Of a stretch of 5,224 nt of DNA, positions 1 to 4,743 are shown piece by piece (the first letter of the stretch is position 1; each line of letters begins with the position of its first letter). The notes under the pieces are model-generated. The model was not told the DNA's origin and did no database searches. It saw nothing but the letters and a program-made list of their open reading frames with translations. A program made the position numbers and the translations under genes. The DNA is from Bacillota bacterium (GTDB lineage Bacteria; Bacillota; Clostridia; Peptostreptococcales; Thermotaleaceae): the NCBI GenBank assembly GCA_023623095.1, contig JAMNXX010000084.1, positions 1-5,224 of the forward strand. The letters are read 5' to 3'.

Positions 1-11
1 GGGAGTAGAGA

Positions 12-785
12 TTGAAAATCATACTGATCCGTCGAAAATCTTTAATCTTGTTCTGTTGTATCCTTCTAATGGGCTGGATATTATTTTCATATTCTGATAT
101 CCTGGAAAACAAGATTGTGGCAGTGATGAGCAAGGACAAGGTTTTGCCGATATATTGCGTTGACCAAGATGAGGAAAAAATTTCCATAAGCTTTGATGCG
201 GCTTGGGGAGATCAGTTTAGTGATGAGATTTTAGATATCTTAGATCGATATCAGGTGAAGACGACTTTTTTTCTGGTAGGGTTTTGGGTAGATAAATATC
301 CCGATATGGTAAAAAAGATCCATGAACGTGGACATGAAATAGGAAATCATTCAACCACCCATCCGCATATGACACAATTATCCGATGAGCAGATTGCGGA
401 AGAATTAAATCAAACAGGAGAAAAAATTGAAAAACTAATAGGAAAAAAACCCACTTTGTTCCGTCCTCCCTTTGGAGATTACAATGATCGTGTCATTGAA
501 GTAGCAAAAGCAAATGGTTATTACTCCATCCAATGGGATGTGGATTCTCTGGATTGGAAGGAATTAGGAGTCCAACCTGTAGTGGATCGGGTTGTAAGAA
601 ATGTGAAAAAGGGTTCCATCGTATTGTTTCATAATAATGCAAAATATGTTTCAGAATATTTGCCGTTGGTCATTGAACGGCTGCAAAAAGAAGGGTACGA
701 AATTGTTCCGATATCGGAATTGATCATGAAAGACAATTTTTATGTCGATCATACAGGGATGCAAAGGCGATTGAAAAATGATTAA
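12..785 (+). CDS. Membrane-anchored polysaccharide deacetylase (NodB/CE4 family, PdaB-like)
   Basis: This 257-residue protein should remove N-acetyl groups from a cell-wall or spore-wall glycan outside the membrane. Residues 1-10 are basic and about 11-28 form one hydrophobic segment, which looks like an uncleaved signal anchor. The NodB domain spans about 57-240. Visible motifs are FDAAWGD (61-67, catalytic Asp 62), GNHSTTHP (111-118, metal ligands His 113 and His 117), RPPFGDY (151-157), DVDSLDW (176-182) and LFHNN (205-209). The FDxxWGD form of motif 1, in place of TFDDG, is what I know from the PdaB-like sporulation branch and clostridial relatives. The start is TTG, with GGGAG at 1-5 and a 6-base gap; no alternative start further upstream can be judged because the window begins here. 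A terminator follows 28 bases after the stop, so it ends its transcription unit. The family call is firm; the exact substrate and any sporulation role are inferred. Confidence 0.9.
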   Translation: MKIILIRRKSLILFCCILLMGWILFSYSDILENKIVAVMSKDKVLPIYCVDQDEEKISISFDAAWGDQFSDEILDILDRYQVKTTFFLVGFWVDKYPDMVKKIHERGHEIGNHSTTHPHMTQLSDEQIAEELNQTGEKIEKLIGKKPTLFRPPFGDYNDRVIEVAKANGYYSIQWDVDSLDWKELGVQPVVDRVVRNVKKGSIVLFHNNAKYVSEYLPLVIERLQKEGYEIVPISELIMKDNFYVDHTGMQRRLKND

Positions 786-813
786 AAGACATATTTTATA
801 AAAAGAGCAATCG

Positions 814-856
814 GCAGAAAAATTTCTTCGGCAAGAAGGAAATTTTCTGCTTTTTT
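814..856 (+). terminator. Rho-independent terminator after the deacetylase
   Basis: GCAGAAAAATTTCTTC (814-829) pairs with GAAGGAAATTTTCTGC (835-850) with one bulged base on each side, leaving a short loop. Six T residues follow (851-856). It lies 28 bases after the deacetylase stop and before the promoter of the next gene, so it should separate the two transcripts. Confidence 0.85.
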
Positions 857-887
857 CATGAAAGGAATACATATTTTTTTATTGAGA

Positions 888-915
888 TTGAGAAGAATAT
901 AGTAAAGAATATAAG
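888..915 (+). promoter_or_regulatory. Possible sigma-A promoter for the Mur-ligase-like gene
   Basis: TTGAGA (888-893) and TATAAG (910-915) are separated by 16 bases, close to the housekeeping consensus. Transcription would begin near 922. That lies beyond the ATG at 917 but upstream of the ribosome binding site at 931-936, so it supports translation from 944. The match is reasonable but not perfect, and AT-rich spacers produce such pairs by chance. Confidence 0.4.
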
Positions 916-943
916 CATGGAGGCTGTAAAGAGGAGCGAGAAT

Positions 944-2179
944 ATGCGTAAAGATGCAAAAGATATTTCCATATCAGAGCCGAAGGACCGGGCAGCGGAT
1001 CAAATAAAGTTTATCGGTATTGGGGGCGGGAACGGAAAAACAACGATGGCAAAAATGATACAAGCGTTGTTCATAAAAAGTGGTTTGAATGTAGGATTGA
1101 TCAGCCATTATGAAATTACTGCCGGATATGAACGCATGGAAGAAGGCTCTTCGTTTATGGATTGCGAAAAATTTTGGCTCTGTGTGAATCGAATGGCGGC
1201 AAAAGGAATTGATATTATTCTGATTGAATTTAATTTTTTATATATCGATCCGAAAATATTGGATCAGATCGAATTAGATGCGGTCTTATATGCATCGATT
1301 GACTTAAAATATGAAAAAATGCTTGCAAATTTTTCAAAATATATCGCGTTGCAGAAAAAAATTTTAGATCGTTTGCGTCAAAACGGAACGATGATCATCG
1401 GTTCTGATGACGAGAACAACGTTTGTTTGCTAAAAGGGAATGGAAATCATTTTATTATTACCTATGGTTTTAGTCCCAGGGCTACGGTTACGGCATCAAG
1501 CATGAATGTTTCTCCTATGTTGGAGTTTTACTGTTGCATTCAAAGAGGGTTGACTACCCGAAAACAGACGGACGTAGAGCCGATGGAATTTCCAATTCGA
1601 ATGAATCTATTGGGGAAACATAATGTTTATAATGCGTTGGGGGCTGTTGCAGTTTGCCTGCTTTATGGAATCTCGATAGAGAAAATAATGGCTGGATTTA
1701 AAGCCTTCAAAGGACCTCGAAGGAGATTGGCTCAAATATATGATCAAGAATACCAGATTGTCGATGATATTGCACAAAATGCGAGCGGATTGGATTGTGT
1801 GTTTGAAACGATTCAGAGCATCGATTATAAAGATTTGCATATTCTCATTGGAATCGGTAAAGAGAAAAGTGGACAGAACCATTTGTTTTATGTAGATAGT
1901 TTCTGCAATGGACTTCGGATGCTTCATTGCACCCATTTGATAACAACTTGCCATGTAGATTTTTCAAATAGAGAGGAGAAAATTGTAAAAGAGCAGATAA
2001 ATATTTTCCATAGAAATTTAGAAAAAAACAATATCCGTTTCATATATAAGGAATCTTTGCAGGAAGCGATTCAAACGTTTCTTGCTTTCGCTAGACAGGG
2101 AGATTTACTCCTTATTTTGGGAGAAGAAATCAGTGATGCAGGAAGGCTGGTGAAAGAAGCATTAATCGAACGACGCTAA
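944..2179 (+). CDS. Stand-alone divergent Mur-ligase-family protein
   Basis: This 411-residue protein has the central ATPase and C-terminal domains of Mur ligases, which join an amino acid or amine to a carboxylate through an acyl phosphate. Visible motifs are the P-loop GGGNGKTT (27-34; usual form TGTNGKTT), a Glu in LIEFN (near 95) where Mur ligases bind magnesium, a Lys pair (138-139) near the usual carbamylated lysine, SDDEN (154-158), LLGKHNVYN (222-230), GPRRRL (257-262) and DDIAQN (274-279; usual DYAHNP or DDFAHHP). It has no N-terminal UDP-MurNAc-binding domain, no DNPR motif of DAP-adding MurE, and no zinc-ribbon cysteines as in MurT. I prefer the ATG at 944 over the in-frame ATG at 917, because GAGGAG (931-936) sits 7 bases upstream of it and 917 has no good site. 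Its nearest wall-related neighbour is the deacetylase, but a terminator separates them. The fold is well supported; the substrate is unknown. Confidence 0.8.
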   Translation: MRKDAKDISISEPKDRAADQIKFIGIGGGNGKTTMAKMIQALFIKSGLNVGLISHYEITAGYERMEEGSSFMDCEKFWLCVNRMAAKGIDIILIEFNFLYIDPKILDQIELDAVLYASIDLKYEKMLANFSKYIALQKKILDRLRQNGTMIIGSDDENNVCLLKGNGNHFIITYGFSPRATVTASSMNVSPMLEFYCCIQRGLTTRKQTDVEPMEFPIRMNLLGKHNVYNALGAVAVCLLYGISIEKIMAGFKAFKGPRRRLAQIYDQEYQIVDDIAQNASGLDCVFETIQSIDYKDLHILIGIGKEKSGQNHLFYVDSFCNGLRMLHCTHLITTCHVDFSNREEKIVKEQINIFHRNLEKNNIRFIYKESLQEAIQTFLAFARQGDLLLILGEEISDAGRLVKEALIERR

Positions 2180-2191
2180 AAACAGATATGT

Positions 2192-2222
2192 AGGTTGGAA
2201 AGCAAATTATTTCCAACCTTTT
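2192..2222 (+). terminator. Rho-independent terminator after the Mur-like gene
   Basis: AGGTTGGAAA (2192-2201) and TTTCCAACCT (2210-2219) form a perfect 10-bp stem around an 8-base loop. TTTTATT follows from 2219. It begins 12 bases after the stop codon. Confidence 0.92.
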
Positions 2223-2273
2223 ATTATGGAAAAAATTTTTTTTGAATCATAATCTCGTCCCAAGTAGAATAGA

Positions 2274-2279
2274 TATAAT
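2274..2279 (+). promoter_or_regulatory. Consensus -10 box upstream of the SSB-like gene
   Basis: TATAAT matches the housekeeping -10 hexamer exactly and lies 52 bases before the -strong- ribosome binding site at 2331. No good -35 is found at 16-18 bases; the nearest TTGAAT (2242-2247) is 26 bases away. A promoter here is plausible because the previous gene ends in a terminator, but an activator or alternative sigma factor may be needed. Confidence 0.35.
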
Positions 2280-2343
2280 TGTAAATGAATTTAAGGATAC
2301 ATAAGATTGTTTGTATTTGAAGAGAAGCGTAAGGGGGGTAAAC

Positions 2344-2997
2344 ATGGGGGACAAAGGAATGGACACCAATGTTGCATCGCTTGTGGGAGAAATATTTTCT
2401 CCATTAGAATTCAGTCACGAGATGTATGGAGAGGGATTTTATGTATTTTATATAAAAGTTCCTAGGCTAAGCGAATATAATGATATACTTCCGGTAACCG
2501 TTTCTGAGAGGCTTATCATCGGAATGGATTTGAAACCGGGAGATACGATAAAAATCACAGGGCAATTGCGATCGTATAATAAATATATCAATGAAGGAAA
2601 TCGCTTGATTTTGACAGTATTTGTTCAGGATATATTTCTTTGTGAAAAGGATGAAGATATAAAAAATCCAAACCAGATTTTCTTGGATGGATACATATGT
2701 AAACCTCCGGTATACCGCTCAACTCCATTTGGGAGGGAAATTACAGATATATTGCTGGCAGTAAATAGGCCTTACAATAAATCGGATTACATTCCATGTA
2801 TCGCTTGGGGAAGAAATGCCCGCTACTCTGAAAAATTAAAAGTAGGAGATCATATTAAAATTTGGGGAAGGATACAAAGCAGGGAATATCAGAAAAAAAT
2901 AAGCGAAGAGAAAACAGTCACAAAGGTGGCGTATGAAGTGTCGATTTCAAAGATGGAGGTTTACGAGAACGAGAACAACCGGAAAAAAAATACATAA
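2344..2997 (+). CDS. Tandem OB-fold single-stranded DNA-binding protein-like
   Basis: This 217-residue protein appears to contain two OB folds. The second (about 110-205) is clearly SSB-like: QIFLDGYICKPP, YRSTPFG, ITDILLAVNRPY, DYIPCIAWGRNA and KVGDHIKIWGRIQSREY follow the order of bacterial SSB strands. The first (about 8-104) is divergent but follows a similar plan, with NVASLVGEI, YVFYIKVPRLS, LKPGDTIKITGQLRSY and LTVFVQDI. The tail is basic and polar (ENNRKKNT) and lacks the acidic DDDLPF-like tip that replicative SSB uses to recruit partners. It is therefore probably an accessory ssDNA-binding protein, not the housekeeping SSB. ATG 2344 is preferred because AAGGGGGG (2331-2338) sits 5 bases upstream; the earlier in-frame TTG at 2311 has no comparable site and would only add 11 residues. 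It is transcribed alone. The OB-fold assignment of the first half is inferred. Confidence 0.8.
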   Translation: MGDKGMDTNVASLVGEIFSPLEFSHEMYGEGFYVFYIKVPRLSEYNDILPVTVSERLIIGMDLKPGDTIKITGQLRSYNKYINEGNRLILTVFVQDIFLCEKDEDIKNPNQIFLDGYICKPPVYRSTPFGREITDILLAVNRPYNKSDYIPCIAWGRNARYSEKLKVGDHIKIWGRIQSREYQKKISEEKTVTKVAYEVSISKMEVYENENNRKKNT

Positions 2998-3012
2998 TCC
3001 GGCAAAGGAAAG

Positions 3013-3029
3013 ATGGATACCATTTTTTT
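3013..3029 (+). terminator. Weak candidate terminator after the SSB-like gene
   Basis: ATGG (3013-3016) and CCAT (3020-3023) form a 4-bp stem with a 3-base loop, followed by a run of T (3023-3029). The stem is short for efficient termination; the strong hairpin at 3096-3155 may be the real end. Confidence 0.25.
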
Positions 3030-3095
3030 CACTTGATTATTTGCGTGAAATAAATTGTGTAAAGAATATGCGAATCGCAATGGTTTAAGAGAAGT

Positions 3096-3155
3096 CACAC
3101 TTTTCATGTATGTAAATCTTTGATAAACTACATACAGGGAGAGTGTGTTTTTTTT
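3096..3155 (+). terminator. Long hairpin terminator
   Basis: Positions 3096-3114 pair with 3129-3147 over 18 of 19 positions: CACACTTTTC with GGAGAGTGTG, one A-G mismatch, then TGTATGTA with TACATACA. Two of the pairs are G-T. The loop is 14 bases (3115-3128) and eight T residues follow (3148-3155). This is a strong intrinsic terminator, 98 bases after the SSB-like stop. It could end that transcript or a short RNA begun in between. Confidence 0.85.
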
Positions 3156-3237
3156 AGACTGAAATGGCTGTTAAAGAGCTTAAAGTTAGTCTTCAAGTGG
3201 TCGGAAAACGAATTATATTGTACAGGAGGGAAGCGTA

Positions 3238-3285
3238 TTGATTCCATATAAAGCAAATTTTTATTTGATTCCAGTGGAAGTGTAA
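3238..3285 (+). CDS. Possible 15-codon small ORF with strong ribosome binding site
   Basis: AGGAGGG (3224-3230) lies 7 bases before a TTG that opens MIPYKANFYLIPVEV and a TAA stop. The site is as good as that of any gene in this window, which is why it is listed. The peptide has no recognisable domain. TTGATTCCA occurs twice in the ORF (3238-3246 and 3265-3273). It sits between a strong terminator (ends 3155) and a long hairpin (starts 3307), so it may belong to a short independent transcript. I see no convincing promoter. It could instead be a leader peptide, or the surviving start of a degraded gene, since the same frame continues past this stop to 3537 with only one more stop. A chance match is also possible. 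Confidence 0.3.
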   Translation: MIPYKANFYLIPVEV

Positions 3286-3306
3286 ATAAACCTGTGCTAC
3301 AGTGAA

Positions 3307-3367
3307 AAGAAATGCTCTTTTCTGGAGAGGATTAGAAATAATAACAATCCAGAAAGGAGTATTTTTT
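3307..3367 (+). terminator. 20-bp hairpin with T-rich right arm, probable terminator
   Basis: Positions 3307-3326 pair with 3348-3367 without interruption: 20 pairs, three of them G-T. The core is CTCTTTTCTGGA with TCCAGAAAGGAG. The loop is 21 bases (3327-3347). The right arm ends in TATTTTTTATAAG, so a shorter 12-bp stem followed by a T run would act as an intrinsic terminator. It could end a transcript carrying the small ORF at 3238. A structural or regulatory RNA role is an alternative. Confidence 0.55.
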
Positions 3368-3634
3368 ATAAGTACATTGTCGTTTGTTTCTGGTTCAGTT
3401 GTACTCATGGTTATTTTCAATAACTCTTTTCAGCAGCGCGGCAAAAAACCGAAAGGATTACGGCTTCTGACTGGTTTTATGATGCATGTAAGCTATATAT
3501 TATCCGCTCGTTTAAGCAGTTGTTCCGCGGGGTCATTTGAATTCTAAAAATCAAAAGAGCGGTTGGAAAGAAATACCTTACAAAAATTTGATGTGCTCAA
3601 ACACCCAAAAGGTAGAGCATTTTATCAATAAGGA

Positions 3635-3643
3635 TGGTAAAAT
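3635..3643 (+). promoter_or_regulatory. Possible extended -10 promoter for the 43-residue protein
   Basis: TGGTAAAAT is an extended -10 element (TGN followed by TAAAAT), 33 bases before the ribosome binding site of the small membrane protein. No matching -35 is seen at the usual distance, which extended -10 promoters can tolerate. Confidence 0.3.
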
Positions 3644-3686
3644 AATTTCGAAGAAAAGGATAGCAAAATAGAATAGGAGTGAAAAG

Positions 3687-3818
3687 ATGAACTTTTGGAT
3701 TGTTGGAATTGCAGTTTTTCTCGTTATTTTGATTAGCATTCAATACTCTTTAAATAAAATGGTTATGCTTTTAAGAGAGATTCGAGATATCCTATATAAA
3801 ATGGATATAAAAAATTAG
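3687..3818 (+). CDS. Small single-pass membrane protein, 43 residues
   Basis: The ORF starts at ATG, 7 bases after AGGAG (3675-3679), and ends at TAG. Residues about 3-19 (FWIVGIAVFLVILISIQ, starting at 3) form one hydrophobic helix. Residues 20-43 form a polar, probably amphipathic helix with spaced leucines and isoleucines and basic residues (LNKMVMLLREIRDILYKMD). The layout, a short N-terminal membrane anchor plus a cytoplasmic helix, resembles small helical membrane proteins that act as partners or regulators of larger complexes. I have an impression of similar short proteins in clostridia, but cannot confirm this from sequence alone. No function is assigned. The hpt gene follows about 200 bases on with its own promoter, so the two are probably not co-regulated. 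A type I toxin is an alternative, but the long charged helix argues against it. Confidence 0.75.
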   Translation: MNFWIVGIAVFLVILISIQYSLNKMVMLLREIRDILYKMDIKN

Positions 3819-3843
3819 GATCTTTTAACCGTTTAAAAATTCT

Positions 3844-3872
3844 TTGCAATACAGAACATTTATGGTTATAAT
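3844..3872 (+). promoter_or_regulatory. Sigma-A-type promoter for hpt
   Basis: TTGCAA (3844-3849) and a perfect TATAAT (3867-3872) are separated by exactly 17 bases, the best promoter in the window. Transcription would start near 3879 and leave a leader of about 144 bases. I see no purine riboswitch core in that leader. Confidence 0.6.
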
Positions 3873-3882
3873 AAATTCATAT

Positions 3883-3904
3883 AGAATGAGCCCGGTTCTT
3901 TTTT
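3883..3904 (+). terminator. Weak hairpin plus T run before hpt
   Basis: AGAAT (3883-3887) and GTTCT (3895-3899) can form a 5-bp stem around a 7-base loop, followed by six T (3899-3904). AGAAC at 3853-3857 can pair perfectly with the same GTTCT. It may end the small membrane protein transcript. It overlaps the start of the hpt leader predicted from the promoter at 3844. Confidence 0.35.
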
Positions 3905-3905
3905 A

Positions 3906-3934
3906 TTGATAGAATTTATATGCTCAAATATAGA
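3906..3934 (+). promoter_or_regulatory. Second, weaker promoter candidate for hpt
   Basis: TTGATA (3906-3911, five of six to consensus) lies 17 bases before TATAGA (3929-3934, four of six). It starts just after the weak hairpin and T run, so a transcript from it would not carry that hairpin. It is less convincing than the 3844 promoter because the -10 lacks the final T. Confidence 0.3.
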
Positions 3935-4022
3935 TGATGAAATATGAATGGAAAGATTGGATGAATCATTCAGCTTTATTTCTATGAAATGATAAGTAAA
4001 AAAATCGGAGGGAAAAGACGGC

Positions 4023-4553
4023 ATGGACATGGAGAACAAGAAAAGACAAATTTTATTTACACCGGAAGAGATTCGAAATCGGGTAAAAGAATTGGGAAAA
4101 CAGATTACATCTGCGTATCAAGGGAAAAATCTATTGATCGTTTCTGTTCTAAAAGGCGGTTTTATCTTTACTGCTGATTTGGTAAGGGAGATTGATATTC
4201 CTGTAAAGATTGAATTTATGAGAACATCCAGCTATGAAGGACAGCTGGAGTCTTCGGGAAATGTAAAAATCCTGCATGACTTAACGATAGATATTGAAGG
4301 ATATGATGTTTTGGTCGTTGATGATATTGCAGATACAGGCCTTACCATGAAATATATTCTTGAACATTTAAGAAGAAGGAATCCTGCAAGCTTAAAATGC
4401 TGCGTATTATTGGACAAGCCGGTCAGAAGAAAGACAGATCTGCAGGCGGATTATGTAGGATTTACAATACCGGATCAATTTATTGTAGGATATGGATTGA
4501 ATTATGGAGATTATTATCGCAATATCCCTTATGTATTTTCTTTCGTTGATTAA
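4023..4553 (+). CDS. hpt: Hypoxanthine (guanine) phosphoribosyltransferase
   Basis: This 176-residue cytosolic enzyme of purine salvage transfers phosphoribose from PRPP to hypoxanthine, and usually guanine, giving IMP or GMP. The length is normal for bacterial HPRT. Visible motifs are the LKGG loop (43-46) that contacts pyrophosphate, the SSY flexible loop (69-71), the PRPP-binding signature VLVVDDIADTGLT (96-108; many relatives have VEDI in place of VDDI), Lys 132 in LLDKP where the purine 6-oxo group is read, and IPDQFIVGYGLNYGDYYRN (149-167) of the base and metal site. GGAGGG (4007-4012) lies 10 bases before ATG 4023; the second ATG at 4029 would be 16 bases away, so 4023 is preferred. 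It has its own promoter and terminator. In some Firmicutes hpt lies next to tilS and ftsH; that linkage is not seen here. Confidence 0.95.
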   Translation: MDMENKKRQILFTPEEIRNRVKELGKQITSAYQGKNLLIVSVLKGGFIFTADLVREIDIPVKIEFMRTSSYEGQLESSGNVKILHDLTIDIEGYDVLVVDDIADTGLTMKYILEHLRRRNPASLKCCVLLDKPVRRKTDLQADYVGFTIPDQFIVGYGLNYGDYYRNIPYVFSFVD

Positions 4554-4601
4554 GAAGAAAATCTTTTCTGATAGGAATCATATTCATATCAAAAAAATAA
4601 T

Positions 4602-4641
4602 AAAGCCGATAGCAAAAGGATTCAAATGCTATCGGCTTTTT
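4602..4641 (+). terminator. Bidirectional terminator between hpt and dapB
   Basis: AAAGCCGATAGCA (4602-4614) and TGCTATCGGCTTT (4627-4639) form a perfect 13-bp stem with a 12-base loop. TTTTT follows on the + strand. The A-rich stretch just upstream (4591-4604) becomes a T tract on the - strand, so the element can stop both convergent transcripts. It is 48 bases after the hpt stop and about 100 bases past the dapB stop. Confidence 0.93.
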
Positions 4642-4743
4642 GTTCTGTTTAAAAGTTTTGTTTCCCCCTCATATCATTTGTGCCGTTTTTCTATGATTGT
4701 AGGAATTGCCATCAGAGGTTTGAGTTTTTATCCATCCCTTTCG

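Larger units (their letters stand above)
2998..3686. other. Gene-poor interval, about 690 bases, with hairpins and a GC-shifted patch
   Basis: No long ORF here looks like a real protein. The interval holds the hairpins at 3096-3155 and 3307-3367, the small ORF at 3238, the 11-base palindrome TGCGAATCGCA (3069-3079) and the direct repeat TTAAAG-AGC-TTAAAG (3171-3185). By hand count, 3431-3540 is about 45% GC, well above the AT-rich DNA around it. A GTG-started frame from 3302 to 3547 (81 codons) has no ribosome binding site and overlaps the long hairpin, so I do not call it. The frame opened at 3238 runs about 100 codons to TGA 3538 with two internal TAA stops (3283 and 3421), which could mean a decayed gene. 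CGCGG (3437-3441) can pair with CCGCG (3525-3529), so a structured RNA is also possible. Confidence 0.5.

Noticed and set aside
651..872. - strand ORF overlapping the deacetylase end
   Set aside because: It is antisense to the conserved 3' part of the deacetylase and runs through its terminator; a shadow frame.
2981..3002. CCGGA...TCCGG inverted repeat at the end of the SSB-like gene
   Set aside because: Only 5 bp with a long A-rich loop and no T run directly after it, so it is not supported as a terminator.
3193..3420. 75-codon ORF on the - strand
   Set aside because: No ribosome binding site or recognisable domain. It overlaps the hairpin and the small + strand ORF; most likely a chance frame in AT-rich DNA.
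3302..3547. 81-codon GTG-started ORF on the + strand
   Set aside because: It has no ribosome binding site, its first codons lie in the left arm of the 20-bp hairpin, and it matches no family I recognise. A different frame over the same DNA looks at least as protein-like.
3879..4022. Purine riboswitch in the hpt leader
   Set aside because: I looked for the conserved core of guanine/adenine riboswitches and did not find it; the leader is AT-rich without the expected paired loops.
4556..4569. AGAAAA-TC-TTTTCT palindrome right after the hpt stop
   Set aside because: It is all A/T-rich with a 2-base loop and no T run of its own; the 13-bp hairpin at 4602 is the better terminator.
4642..4743. Tiny - strand ORFs downstream of dapB, including a 12-codon one beginning MAIPTII
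   Set aside because: They are too short, have weak ribosome binding sites and lie in the 3' untranslated region before the shared terminator.
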